Positions 33,773 through 42,222 of a DNA stretch of 64,000 nt are shown here, in pieces. The notes beneath the pieces are model-generated. The model was not told where the DNA came from. It did no database searches and worked only from the letters and a program-made list of their open reading frames with translations. Position numbers and translations under genes: made by a program. Each line of letters begins with the position of its first letter. Position 1 is the stretch's first letter. The stretch covers positions 2,170,001 through 2,234,000 of the forward strand of contig NZ_JIAD01000001.1 of NCBI RefSeq assembly GCF_000688015.1, written 5' to 3'. Source of the stretch: Eubacterium sp. AB3007. Its GTDB lineage: Bacteria; Bacillota; Clostridia; Peptostreptococcales; Anaerovoracaceae.

Positions 33773-34649
33773 GAGGAAAAATAGACAGGCACATCGCATC
33801 GTGAAGCACCGGTCTCTCATACAGGCGGCCGCCACCATCCTCTGCAATATCCATCTTCCGAACCTTCTGAAAGGTCAGATTTATCAGGGGCAGACGAAGG
33901 CATTGTGCGTGCCTGGACTCAACTGTTACTCCTGCCCGGCGGCCACCGGAGCCTGTCCGATCGGCGCCTTGCAGTCCGTTGCCGGATCTTCGAGATTCAG
34001 CATTTCCTATTACGTCATGGGAACACTGTTGCTCATAGGCGCGCTAATGGGGAGGTTTGTCTGCGGGTTTCTCTGTCCCTTTGGCTGGTTTCAGGAACTG
34101 CTGCATAGGATCCCTGGGCGAAAACTGCGGACAGAAAGGATCAAGGGACTTAGATTCGTCAAGTATATCGTCCTGGTCGTCTTGGTGCTTGTGGTTCCGG
34201 CGATCATCAGGAACGAATTCGGCGTGGGATCTCCTTTTTTCTGTAAATACCTCTGTCCCCAGGGGATCCTGGAGGGGGCACTGCCACTGGCGGCTGCAAA
34301 CAGTGGGATTCGCAGTACATTGGGTCTGCTTTTCTCCTGGAAGCTTGCGCTTCTGGTGGCTATCTGCCTGCTGAGCGTGTTTGTGTTCCGGCCTTTCTGC
34401 AAGTGGCTTTGTCCACTGGGGGCGTGCTATGCTTTGTGCAACAAAGCCTCGCTTTTGAGAATAAGGGTGGACAGCAGTGCCTGTGTCTCCTGCGGACGGT
34501 GCAGTGAGGTGTGCCAGATGGATGTAGATGTCACGAGAACACCGGATCATGGAGAGTGCATACGATGCGGCAAGTGCATCAGGGAGTGTCCAACAGACGC
34601 GATCAGTTATTGTTTTGGCGTTAGAGAACGAGAAAAGGAGATGGGATGA
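33756..34649 (+). CDS. 4Fe-4S membrane protein, NapH/MauN-like
   Basis: This 297-residue protein has about four to five transmembrane helices and several cysteine clusters: [22 protein letters not shown] near residue 51, two CxxxCP loops (CGFLCPFGW and CKYLCPQG, then [10 protein letters not shown]), and two C-terminal ferredoxin motifs ([11 protein letters not shown] and [11 protein letters not shown]). NapH-like proteins carry electrons from the quinone pool or ferredoxin across or along the membrane. The start is uncertain: GTG at 33756 or TTG at 33765 both lie inside the preceding gene with GGAG close by. The stop overlaps the next start (ATGA at 34646). I infer that it supplies electrons to the thiol partners encoded on both sides. 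Confidence 0.88.
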   Translation: MLVLDKRKNRQAHRIVKHRSLIQAAATILCNIHLPNLLKGQIYQGQTKALCVPGLNCYSCPAATGACPIGALQSVAGSSRFSISYYVMGTLLLIGALMGRFVCGFLCPFGWFQELLHRIPGRKLRTERIKGLRFVKYIVLVVLVLVVPAIIRNEFGVGSPFFCKYLCPQGILEGALPLAAANSGIRSTLGLLFSWKLALLVAICLLSVFVFRPFCKWLCPLGACYALCNKASLLRIRVDSSACVSCGRCSEVCQMDVDVTRTPDHGECIRCGKCIRECPTDAISYCFGVREREKEMG

Positions 34650-35188
34650 AAATGAGAACAATGAAGAAAATAGCCGTGGTCGCCATGGCGATCGCAGTGA
34701 TGGCAGTTGCGCTGGCGGCGTGCGAAAGTGGAGAGAATTCCAATGATCAAGAGACTGGAACGGACAGCGAGCCATCCCGGGAGAGGTTTCCTTCTTTTGA
34801 AGGAAAGACCCTTGAGGGCAGTGACATTAACAGTGGTGTGTTTGCCCAAAACTCCGTCACCGTTGTGAACTTCTGGTTCAGCGATTGTCCGCCTTGCCTC
34901 GCCGAACTGGGGGAACTGAATGAGGTGAATGAGGAACTGAAAAAATACGGTGGTGAGGTGATCGGGGTCAATACTTATACCTTTGGTGGCGATGAAAAGG
35001 CGATCAAGGAAGCCGCAGGGATCCTGAATCAGAAGAAAGCGTCCTACAGGAATCTGTGGGTCAGCAAGGATAGCGACCTCGCAAAGCTGACAAAGGAGAT
35101 CGTCGGCTATCCAACCACCTATGTGGTGGACAGAAACGGCACTATCGTCGGAGAGCCCATCCTTGGGGCATCGATAACGAGGCATTGA
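34646..35188 (+). CDS. TlpA/ResA-like thioredoxin-fold lipoprotein, frameshifted at its C-terminus
   Basis: This 180-residue exported lipoprotein has a signal peptide with lipobox LAAC (Cys26) and a thioredoxin-like domain with redox pair Cys81-Pro-Pro-Cys84 in FWFSDCPPCLAEL. The cis-proline region is VGYPTTYVVD. The annotated frame ends abruptly at 35188 with ILGASITRH. If one G is added to the GGGG run at 35165-35168, the frame continues to TAG at 35239-35241 and reads GGIDNEALKEELQKQIDSA, the C-terminal helix expected of TlpA proteins. So there is a one-base deletion or a sequencing error. It should be anchored outside the membrane, taking electrons from the upstream Fe-S protein to reduce or oxidise extracytoplasmic thiols. 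Confidence 0.88.
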   Translation: MKMRTMKKIAVVAMAIAVMAVALAACESGENSNDQETGTDSEPSRERFPSFEGKTLEGSDINSGVFAQNSVTVVNFWFSDCPPCLAELGELNEVNEELKKYGGEVIGVNTYTFGGDEKAIKEAAGILNQKKASYRNLWVSKDSDLAKLTKEIVGYPTTYVVDRNGTIVGEPILGASITRH

Positions 35189-35260
35189 AGGAGGAACTGC
35201 AGAAGCAGATCGACAGCGCGACAGCGGTAGAGAGTCAGTAGAGATGATCATTCCGATAAG

Positions 35261-35304
35261 AAATCTAAAGAGGAGTCTGCTTCAGCAGGCTCCTCTTTAG
35301 ATTT
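35261..35304. terminator. bidirectional terminator, 20-bp stem
   Basis: Positions 35261-35280 pair with 35285-35304 (20 bp, one G-T wobble) around the loop TTCA. The stem contains AAAGAGGAG/CTCCTCTTT and ends in A- and T-rich sequence on each side. It lies between the redox unit and the convergent Zn-alcohol dehydrogenase gene. Confidence 0.9.
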
Positions 35305-35321
35305 ATATGGGTGTATCGCAA

Positions 35322-36371
35322 TTAGTCCCAGGGATGGAGGACGACCTTAATGGCCTCTCCGGATCTGGTCAGCTCGATTCCGTGGGTGATCTCGTCCAGC
35401 GGCAGGATGTGGGTGATGAACTTCTCCGTCGGGAAGATCGGAGAGATCGCCAGGTTGAAGGCTGCCTTGGACTGAGCGTAGGATGCGCCAAACTGTCCCT
35501 TGATCCAGATGTTATTGTAGTGGACCAGGTTGGTGTCAAGCTCTGTGAGAGAGCCCTTGGGAACGCCGCCGTGGAATACGACGATGCCGCCCTTTCTGAC
35601 CATATGGATGGCATCTGCCTGAGATGCGTTAGCAGGTGTCGCGGAGATGACCTTGTCCGCACCCTTGCCGTTTGTCAGCTTCATCACTTCTTCGATCGCG
35701 TCCACCTTGCTGTTATTGATGATGTGGTCAACGCCAAACTGCTTGGACATCTCAAGACGTGTGTCGTTCAGATCGATCATGATGACCTTCTGAGCGCCGC
35801 GGAGCTTGGCCAGCTGTGCCATGAAATCACCGATGGGGCCAGCGCCAATGATGACTACGGTGTCCGGGAATTTCACATCTACGTTGTCCAGGTTGGCGTA
35901 GACAGAGGTCAGAGGCTCTGCCAGGCTGGCTGCCTCGTAGGAAACGCCTTCCGGAATCTCGTAAATGTTGCCGTAGTGGATCTTCTCGCCACCGACAGCG
36001 ATGTACTGAGCGAATCCACCGGTTCCGGCCAGTTTGGCTACATGCTCGTTCTCGCAGTTCTCGCTGTGGCCGCTGACGCAGGAATCGCACTCCATGCAGT
36101 AAGTGCCTGGGTGCAGGAACAGTCTCTGTCCTACCTGGTACTTGGTGCACTCCGGACCAACCTCATCTACAACGCCGACGATCTCATGTCCGTAAATAAA
36201 GGGATAATCGCCCTTTCTGGAGTCGGTGGTCAGGTTCCGGATGTCCGAGCCACAAAGCCCGACAGCCATGATCTTCAGGATCAGTCCGTCCTGAGGGCAT
36301 GCCGGCTTGGCGGTCTCCTCTACACGAATATCGTTAGGTCCATACATCATTGCAGCTTTCATGGTGCTCAT
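35322..36371 (-). CDS. zinc-dependent alcohol/polyol dehydrogenase (MDR family)
   Basis: This 349-residue enzyme is a medium-chain dehydrogenase of the sorbitol/threonine dehydrogenase type. Catalytic zinc ligands are Cys40 (GLCGSD), His62-Glu63 (GHE) and probably Glu152. The structural zinc site is Cys92, Cys95, Cys98 and Cys106. GAGPIG (176-181) binds NAD. AGGAGG precedes the ATG. It is divergent from the FGGY kinase and its promoter carries operator 1 of the local regulon (36432-36488). In context I infer it oxidises an imported polyol to a ketose. Sugar specificity is not readable from sequence, and a threonine or butanediol dehydrogenase role is possible. Confidence 0.9.
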   Translation of the reverse strand: MSTMKAAMMYGPNDIRVEETAKPACPQDGLILKIMAVGLCGSDIRNLTTDSRKGDYPFIYGHEIVGVVDEVGPECTKYQVGQRLFLHPGTYCMECDSCVSGHSENCENEHVAKLAGTGGFAQYIAVGGEKIHYGNIYEIPEGVSYEAASLAEPLTSVYANLDNVDVKFPDTVVIIGAGPIGDFMAQLAKLRGAQKVIMIDLNDTRLEMSKQFGVDHIINNSKVDAIEEVMKLTNGKGADKVISATPANASQADAIHMVRKGGIVVFHGGVPKGSLTELDTNLVHYNNIWIKGQFGASYAQSKAAFNLAISPIFPTEKFITHILPLDEITHGIELTRSGEAIKVVLHPWD

Positions 36372-36431
36372 GGTTATTACCTCCTAATAGTATATACAAA
36401 ATGGTTGTATCGGTTACGTGATCGTGTTTTC

Positions 36432-36488
36432 AGTATAGATCGACGCCCGGCTTTGTGCAAACAGAGTATTGCCGCTTGTTTGCGGCAA
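36432..36488 (-). promoter_or_regulatory. regulon site 1: operator and promoter of the Zn-alcohol dehydrogenase
   Basis: On the minus strand the operator TTGCCGCAAACAAGCGGCAA (36469-36488) is followed by 8 bp, -35 TTGCAC (36455-36460), a 17-bp spacer and -10 TATACT (36432-36437). The operator is a perfect dyad with 7-bp arms. Sites 2, 3 and 4 repeat the same geometry. Confidence 0.85.
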
Positions 36489-36521
36489 GTTCTCGTAGGA
36501 AATGCGGGAGGAGGTCGATGA

Positions 36522-36578
36522 TTTCCGCTTGAAAGCGGAAAATCATGCGTTGAGCCGATGAGGGGCCTGTGCTATAGT
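36522..36578 (+). promoter_or_regulatory. regulon site 2: operator and promoter of the FGGY kinase
   Basis: Operator TTTCCGCTTGAAAGCGGAAA (36522-36541), 8 bp, -35 TTGAGC (36550-36555), 17 bp, -10 TATAGT (36573-36578). The dyad extends outward to ATGAT/ATCAT. Its centre is 53 bp from site 1, about five helical turns. Confidence 0.87.
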
Positions 36579-36601
36579 AGAGACAGTGAAAACAACGTAA
36601 G

Positions 36602-36638
36602 GAGTTCCGGCGTACTCTCCAGACAGTCGGAACTCTTT
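36602..36638 (+). promoter_or_regulatory. leader hairpin before the FGGY kinase, possible attenuator
   Basis: GAGTTCCG (36602-36609) pairs with CGGAACTC (36628-36635) around an 18-nt loop and runs into TTTT. It lies between the site 2 promoter and the kinase start, so it could act as a weak terminator or attenuator. Confidence 0.5.
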
Positions 36639-36673
36639 TGCCAATGGTGCAGTAGATAAGTGAGGTAGAGAGA

Positions 36674-38230
36674 ATGAAAAAGATCGAGAATTACCTGCTG
36701 GGAATGGATTGTGGCACAACGAACATCAAGGCGGTGATCCTGGGCGAGGATGGCGTGGTAGTCTGTGAGGCCAGCCGTCCCAACAAGTTCATCAATCCGG
36801 GGCCCGGCATGCAGGAGCAGGACGCACATATGTGGTGGAAGAACGCTTCCTCTATTATACGCGAGATCACGGAGAAGGCCGGGGAGGCAATCGTGAAGAG
36901 AATCCGGGGAATCTCTGTCAGCTCTCATACCGTCTCTCTGCTCCCATTGGATGAGCAGGGTGAGCCGCTGCGTAACGCCATGACCTATCAGGATGGACGT
37001 TCTTCCGTTGAGTTGGAGGAACTGGTGGATACCATCGGGCGGGATCGATTCGTAGAGATCATCGGAGGTCAGCCCTCCATCGCGTTCCTGCCTGCCAAGC
37101 TTTACTGGTACAAGAAGCACGAGCCAGAGCTCTTCGCCAGGACGGACTGCCTGCTGCAGTGCAGTTCCTACATCAACTACAAGCTCACCGGGGAGAAGAC
37201 CTCGGACATCGATCAGGCTTCCCGCACCCAGTGCATGGACAGAACCACCAACAAGTGGTCCAGGGAGATCGGCGATGCCATGGGAATCGATCTGGACAGC
37301 ATTCTGCCACCGCCGCGCCCAGTGGATGATATCATCGGGTTCGTAACCAATGAGGCCGCGGAGCAGACGGGGCTTCTGGCAGGGATACCGGTGATCGCCG
37401 GATGCTCCGATGCTATGGCCTCCATGTACGCCACCGGCATGAGCCGGCTGGGAGAGGCCGGTGAGGCCTCCGGAACCACCTCGCTAGTGTTCGTGGGGAG
37501 CACCGAGGCCAGCGCGCCGGATGTGCCGGTAGTCACCAGACCCTGTGGCATCGATGGGGTTCCATGGATCTTTGATGCTCCCATTCAGGCCAGTGGAGCA
37601 TCCCTCAAGTGGTTCATTGAGACCATGGCCGCCGAGGAGAGGGCTTATGCCGAGGAGCACGGAGAGAATATCTTTGCCTATCTGAATGAATTGGCGCTGG
37701 AGGCGCCGGCGGGCTGCCGTGGGCTGTACTTCTTCCCCTATCTTTTGGGAGAGCGTGCTCCCCTGTGGAATGACCATGCCAAGGGGATGTTCATCGGGAT
37801 GGGCATGGATACCAGCCGGGCGGAGCTTACCAGGAGCATCTTCGAAGGAACAGCCTTCGCACTGCGTCACGTGATGGAGACCATTCGGGAATCCGGGGGA
37901 ACCGCGAGGACCATACGGGTCTGTGGCGGCGGTGCCAAGAGTCGGACATGGAACATGATCAAGGCCTCCATGCTGAAGATGCCGGTCTACATCCTGGCGG
38001 ATGATTCCGGGGATGTGCCGGTAGGAGACTGCATGATCGTCGGCAAGAAGGTGGGTGTATTCAAGTCCTTTGAGGAGGCTTCCAGCCGGGCGATCCGTGT
38101 CAAGGAAATCATCCAGCCGGTAGACGAATGGGTAGAGGTCTACGACAAGCTCTACCCATACTACGTGAAAATGTACCAGCACCTGGATCAGGATCTGAAG
38201 GAACTGAAGCAGACAGTGGCGACACTCTAG
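36674..38230 (+). CDS. FGGY-family carbohydrate kinase
   Basis: This 518-residue sugar kinase has both actin-like FGGY domains. The N-terminal phosphate-binding loop is MDCGTTNIKAVI. The second domain has GEASGTTSLVFVG, LGERAPLWNDHAKGMFIG and the adenosine motif VCGGGAKSRTWN. FGGY kinases phosphorylate ketoses or polyols such as xylulose, ribulose, fuculose or erythritol; the exact substrate is not readable. The next step is probably the class II aldolase at 40353, which would require a ketose-1-phosphate. GAGGTAGAGAG precedes the ATG. Regulon site 2 and a leader hairpin lie upstream. Its stop overlaps the stop of the convergent regulator gene (CTAG). Confidence 0.92.
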   Translation: MKKIENYLLGMDCGTTNIKAVILGEDGVVVCEASRPNKFINPGPGMQEQDAHMWWKNASSIIREITEKAGEAIVKRIRGISVSSHTVSLLPLDEQGEPLRNAMTYQDGRSSVELEELVDTIGRDRFVEIIGGQPSIAFLPAKLYWYKKHEPELFARTDCLLQCSSYINYKLTGEKTSDIDQASRTQCMDRTTNKWSREIGDAMGIDLDSILPPPRPVDDIIGFVTNEAAEQTGLLAGIPVIAGCSDAMASMYATGMSRLGEAGEASGTTSLVFVGSTEASAPDVPVVTRPCGIDGVPWIFDAPIQASGASLKWFIETMAAEERAYAEEHGENIFAYLNELALEAPAGCRGLYFFPYLLGERAPLWNDHAKGMFIGMGMDTSRAELTRSIFEGTAFALRHVMETIRESGGTARTIRVCGGGAKSRTWNMIKASMLKMPVYILADDSGDVPVGDCMIVGKKVGVFKSFEEASSRAIRVKEIIQPVDEWVEVYDKLYPYYVKMYQHLDQDLKELKQTVATL

Positions 38231-40188
38231 TCTCGCTGCAAGAGAAGTTGAGGGGAGTTTCTGACGTATGTCAGGATCTCCTCTTTTGTTTTCAGGTTCT
38301 TGATCCCCTCCTGATCATAGGCGTCCTCGTAGAGGAAGTTGGTCAGCCGCAGAATGGCGGGCATATCCTCTGCGGTAAGCGCGGCGGTCACAACGATCCG
38401 GATCTTGCTTGCGTTCCAGGTGATCCGGTGATCCAGTGTGGTAATGGAGATCTGTGATCTGCGAGCGGGCAACAGGGAATACAGAAGGACAATCCCCGGA
38501 AAGGCGGCAAAGGTGCTGATCCTCTCATGTTTCAGGATATCCTCCTGGAAGGAAGGCTCCGCGACACCCTCATCGATGAACTGCTGGGTGACGTGATGCA
38601 GAAGAACGTCCACACTGGTGAAGTCCTCTTCCTCGTTCCACCAGGCGTTCTGTAGCAGCAGATCCAAAGAGACCTTCTTGGAGTACATGGGCGTCAGTGT
38701 CTTGGTCATGATGTAGTGGGAGACTTCCTCATGGTCGGTGCTGTCAAAGAACTGGCTGATGTACAGGGTGGTGGTGCCCGGGTTGTCTGTGATCTTCTTC
38801 TGTACAGTGGTCAGTACCAGATCGATATCTGTGAAGTCATAGGAGTTCTTCTTATATACGGGGAGCAGATCCACGATATCCAGATAATCACCGAAGTGAT
38901 AGCGGGCTTTCCGTTTCAGAGCCCAGCTCACCGGCATGTTCATGTGACAGGCGATGACCGTCCGGATCTTGTTCTCCGGATGGTGCTTGATGAAGTGGTC
39001 CAGCCCGCCAGCGATAATAAAGGAAAGATAGATCAGTTTCACCTCGGACAGTTCCTTGCCCAGATATTTCACAGCCAGAGGCTGGAACAGATAGGCGATC
39101 ACCATGTCGATACGGTGGATGCGCTTGATCATGTCCGCACTAAACTGCTCGTAGAAGGTGTTGTGTCCCTGCAGGAGCGTCTGGAAGAACTGGAGAAGGG
39201 TGAGACGGAAATCTGTGTCGTCAGTGAGATCCACCTGAAGTTCTTCTTTGATTTTGGTGATGTAGGTATCGGTCAGTTCGATGGTGACGGGGCCAAAGTA
39301 AGCAGGGATGTTGTCCCGGTCGACATACGCCGTGGATACCACCCGGTGGCTGGCGATCTGCAGGTAGATGGCATCCCGTTCTTCCGAACCGATAAACACC
39401 TCCAGATGTTTCTCCATTGCATCCAGAATCTCGTTAGTGGCACCGGCAATGACCGGATCCGTCTTGGGGATCTGTGGTGCGTAAGCCAGAAAGTGACCTG
39501 AGATGATGCGGTAGTACATGATGGCCAGGATCAGGTTCAGAGATACGATACAGGGGTCTTCCATCTTGATGTCGTACTTGTCCAGCGTGAACGAAAGCGT
39601 GTCGATGATGAAATCCAGAACATCATCGTCGATGAAGTCATCCTTATAATAGGCGTTGTGGCGGGCATGGTAATTCCAGCTTTCCCGCAGCAACTGGTTC
39701 AGGATGGCACGACGCTTCAGTTCGTCCTTCTCCAACTCAACAAAATCCTTCTTCCTGATCAATCTGATGTAGGGCGCTTCCTCCGAGTACAAAGCAAGGA
39801 AGTCCCGGATGGCGTGCTCCAGGGTGGTGTGGCTGATGAACATCTCATCCTCCAGGTCGTAGAGGTTCAGCGGTTCCTCCGCCTGACAAAGCCGAAATGC
39901 CAGATACCGCACCCGGTTCTCCTTGGAGAAGAAGGCATTCTTCACCTGGTTCAACGACTCGATCAGCTTGGGATCCTGGGCCTGGAAAAGATAGCCCTTG
40001 CTCTTCAGAGATTGGATACAGGCGCCGTAAGGAGCCAGTTCGCTGTTGATCTTCCCCACGTCACTGCGGATGGTCCGCGAAGAGACCCCCAGTTCATCGG
40101 CCAGTTCAAAGCTGGTCCTGGGGACACTGCTGTGCTGCAAGGTGTGGAGCAGTTTCTTCTGTCTGAGAGAAAGATCCAGAGATTTCAT
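38227..40188 (-). CDS. PRD-family transcriptional regulator (MtlR/LicR/ManR type)
   Basis: This 653-residue regulator has an N-terminal helix-turn-helix (residues ~8-60, with ELADELGVSSRTIRSDVGKI) and a second HTH-like segment to ~150. Two PTS regulation domains occupy about residues 180-400. An EIIB-like domain (~425-515, TVIACHMNMPVSWALKRK) and an EIIA-like domain (~525-645) complete the standard layout of DNA-binding PRD activators controlled by PTS phosphorylation. No PTS transporter is in the window, so the phosphate input would come from general PTS proteins. Known members bind dyads just upstream of the -35 box, which matches the four sites in this locus. It is divergent from the aldolase operon. 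Confidence 0.88.
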   Translation of the reverse strand: MKSLDLSLRQKKLLHTLQHSSVPRTSFELADELGVSSRTIRSDVGKINSELAPYGACIQSLKSKGYLFQAQDPKLIESLNQVKNAFFSKENRVRYLAFRLCQAEEPLNLYDLEDEMFISHTTLEHAIRDFLALYSEEAPYIRLIRKKDFVELEKDELKRRAILNQLLRESWNYHARHNAYYKDDFIDDDVLDFIIDTLSFTLDKYDIKMEDPCIVSLNLILAIMYYRIISGHFLAYAPQIPKTDPVIAGATNEILDAMEKHLEVFIGSEERDAIYLQIASHRVVSTAYVDRDNIPAYFGPVTIELTDTYITKIKEELQVDLTDDTDFRLTLLQFFQTLLQGHNTFYEQFSADMIKRIHRIDMVIAYLFQPLAVKYLGKELSEVKLIYLSFIIAGGLDHFIKHHPENKIRTVIACHMNMPVSWALKRKARYHFGDYLDIVDLLPVYKKNSYDFTDIDLVLTTVQKKITDNPGTTTLYISQFFDSTDHEEVSHYIMTKTLTPMYSKKVSLDLLLQNAWWNEEEDFTSVDVLLHHVTQQFIDEGVAEPSFQEDILKHERISTFAAFPGIVLLYSLLPARRSQISITTLDHRITWNASKIRIVVTAALTAEDMPAILRLTNFLYEDAYDQEGIKNLKTKEEILTYVRNSPQLLLQRD

Positions 40189-40246
40189 GGTATCGCCGCC
40201 TTTCTGTTGTTATCCATATGTTTGTTTATCATTATATCAGATTTTC

Positions 40247-40303
40247 TTTCCGCTTCATAGAGGAAAAAGTCAGGTTGCTGGAAAAAGACAGATGGTTTAC
40301 TAT
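40247..40303 (+). promoter_or_regulatory. regulon site 3: operator and promoter of the aldolase operon
   Basis: Operator TTTCCGCTTCATAGAGGAAA (40247-40266), 8 bp, -35 TTGCTG (40275-40280), 17 bp, -10 TACTAT (40298-40303). The operator has one arm mismatch but the geometry is the same as sites 1, 2 and 4. Confidence 0.8.
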
Positions 40304-40352
40304 AGAACCATCAAATGAGACAAAGTTTTGTGAAATCAGGAGGAAGAAGCAA

Positions 40353-41000
40353 ATGAAATACGAAAAGATCAGAAAAATCGTTCTGGAAGCTATTCTGGAG
40401 GCAGTTGATCAGGGACTGATCCACGGGACATCCGGCAACATCGCCATGAAAGATGACACAGATCCTGTTGTGGCCATCACTCCCAGTGGTGTTCCTTACA
40501 CCCATATGACTGCTGATCAGATTGCTATCGTTGATCTGAAGACCGGTGAGTGGCTGGACGGCCCCTTCAAACCATCTTCTGAGGTTCCGATGCATCTGGC
40601 CGTGATGAACGCCAGACCGGACGTCACCGCTACCGTGCACACTCACGGCATGTTTGCTACCATCGCCGCGATGGAGAAGTTCGGTGGCATCCAGGCTGTG
40701 ACTCCGCCGCAGGCTGAGTTCGTACCTGTTGGCATCGTTCCTTTCACCATGCCGGGCTCCGATGAGGTTGCTGAGAAGGTCGTTGAGGCACTGGGCGAGA
40801 ACGGTAAGGCCTGTGTCATCAAGAACCACGGCATGATGTGCTGCGGCAAGAACATGAAGGCAGCTATGGCAGCTACCACATACGTCGAGGAGATGGCTAC
40901 AACCAACTTCTATGCAAAGCTGCTGGGATGCTTTGAGCCAATGCCGGAGGAGGCTGTGGCAGCAATGCAGGCACTGATCGCTGCTGACCAGGCTGTTTAA
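40353..41000 (+). CDS. class II aldolase (L-fuculose-1-phosphate aldolase type)
   Basis: This 215-residue enzyme is a zinc aldolase of the FucA/AraD family. It is expected to split a ketose-1-phosphate into dihydroxyacetone phosphate and an aldehyde. Metal ligands are His96 and His98 (HTHG) and His159 (NHG), with Glu77 (SSEVPMH) as the catalytic acid-base. The phosphate-binding GTSGNIA and TPSG blocks are intact, and the size matches FucA. The ATG at 40353 follows CAGGAGG; the upstream frame covers the promoter. It is the first gene after regulon site 3 and is followed by an iron alcohol dehydrogenase, as in fuc and rha pathways. AraD-type epimerase activity is less likely because the Fe-ADH partner fits an aldolase. 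Confidence 0.92.
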   Translation: MKYEKIRKIVLEAILEAVDQGLIHGTSGNIAMKDDTDPVVAITPSGVPYTHMTADQIAIVDLKTGEWLDGPFKPSSEVPMHLAVMNARPDVTATVHTHGMFATIAAMEKFGGIQAVTPPQAEFVPVGIVPFTMPGSDEVAEKVVEALGENGKACVIKNHGMMCCGKNMKAAMAATTYVEEMATTNFYAKLLGCFEPMPEEAVAAMQALIAADQAV

Positions 41001-41021
41001 TCGAATCTACTAGAACCGAAG

Positions 41022-41045
41022 ATCTCCCGGCCTGCGCCGGGAGAT
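41022..41045 (+). terminator. hairpin between aldolase and Fe-alcohol dehydrogenase
   Basis: ATCTCCCGGC (41022-41031) pairs perfectly with GCCGGGAGAT (41036-41045) around CTGC. Only three T residues follow, so it is more likely a partial terminator or mRNA-stabilising element that sets the aldolase-to-dehydrogenase ratio. Confidence 0.6.
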
Positions 41046-41073
41046 TTGTATAATGAGACGGAGGTATAGAGCA

Positions 41074-42219
41074 ATGGGCTACAATTTCTTTATTAAGAGC
41101 AACATTGATTTTGGAAGAGGGGCGCTGGAGGATCTGGCGGACATCATCAAGGGATACGGCATGAAGTCAGCGATGATCGTCTACGATGGTGGCGTGAAGG
41201 CTGCCGGAATCGCCGACAAGGTTGTGGCACAGGTGGAGAAGGCGGAGATCCCGTATGTGATCTTTGACGGTGTCATCCCCAATCCCACCAACGAGGTTGT
41301 TGAGGAAGCAGCTGCCAAGGCGAAGGAAGCGTCGGTGGACGGTTTTGTGGCAGTAGGCGGCGGCTCCAGCATCGATCTGGCGAAAGCAGTCAACGTGCTG
41401 ATGACCAACCCGGGCAAGATTGGGGAGTATGGTGGTATGAACATGGTGAAGAACGCTTGCCTGCCTCTCATCGCCATCCCCACAACAGCCGGGACATCCA
41501 GTGAGATTACCAATGTCAGCGCCCTGATCGATACCGAGAAGGTGGTCAAGTACGTGGTCATCGACAACAATATCGTGGCTTCCGATGTGATCGCTGATCC
41601 GGAGCTGACCAGAACCGTTCCGCAGAGTGTGACCGCAGCCACCGGTATGGATGCCATTACCCACGCAGTGGAGAGCTACATCTCCAACATGGCCACCCCG
41701 CTGACGGAGTATAACGCGCTGGAAGGTCTGAAGATCCTGTACAAGAATCTACCGCTGGTCTGCAAGGACGGGGACGACATGGATGCCAGAGAGCAGATGA
41801 TGCTGGGCTGCATTATCACAGGGTTCAGTTTCTCCAATGCCAACCTGGGACTGGTGCACGGCATCGCCCACACTCTGAGCGCGCACTTTGGACTGGCCCA
41901 CGGTATGGCCAACGCCTGCGTGCTGCCCTACGTCATGAAATACAACGCAGAGAGCTGCCCGGAGAAGATGGTGGATCTGGCCAAGGCCATCGGTCTGGAA
42001 ACCTCCGGCGACATCGAGAAGGATAAGTATCTGCTGGGTGACGCACTTCTGGCACTGACCAAGGAACTGGGAATCAAGACCATCTCGGAGCAGGGAATCT
42101 CTGAGGCAGATCTGGATATGCTGGCAGATGACGTACTGAAGGAGCCTGTTCTGGGATTCAACCCGCGCCAGGGAATCACCAAGGAAGATGTCATCGACAT
42201 CATGAAGCAGGCCTATTAA
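41074..42219 (+). CDS. iron-containing alcohol dehydrogenase (lactaldehyde reductase-like)
   Basis: This 381-residue group III dehydrogenase resembles FucO. The iron ligands are Asp193 (TGMDAITH), His197, His262 (VHGIAH) and His276 (GLAHGMAN), close to E. coli FucO positions. GGGSSID (95-101) binds NAD(H). In this operon it would reduce the aldehyde released by the aldolase, for example lactaldehyde or glycolaldehyde, to a diol and reoxidise NADH. The ATG at 41074 follows GGAGG with nine-base spacing, so an upstream in-frame ATG is less likely. The MFS gene starts three bases after its stop. Butanol or 1,3-propanediol dehydrogenases are alternatives within the family. Confidence 0.92.
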   Translation: MGYNFFIKSNIDFGRGALEDLADIIKGYGMKSAMIVYDGGVKAAGIADKVVAQVEKAEIPYVIFDGVIPNPTNEVVEEAAAKAKEASVDGFVAVGGGSSIDLAKAVNVLMTNPGKIGEYGGMNMVKNACLPLIAIPTTAGTSSEITNVSALIDTEKVVKYVVIDNNIVASDVIADPELTRTVPQSVTAATGMDAITHAVESYISNMATPLTEYNALEGLKILYKNLPLVCKDGDDMDAREQMMLGCIITGFSFSNANLGLVHGIAHTLSAHFGLAHGMANACVLPYVMKYNAESCPEKMVDLAKAIGLETSGDIEKDKYLLGDALLALTKELGIKTISEQGISEADLDMLADDVLKEPVLGFNPRQGITKEDVIDIMKQAY

Positions 42220-42222
42220 ACG

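Noticed and set aside
35160..35190. Programmed frameshifting in the TlpA-like gene
   Set aside because: No classical slippery heptamer or downstream stimulatory structure is evident. A one-base change in a G run is simpler.
36469..36541. Catabolite control (cre) boxes
   Set aside because: The dyads TTKCCGC-N6-GCGGMAA do not fit the cre consensus and their strict distance from the -35 points to a dedicated activator.
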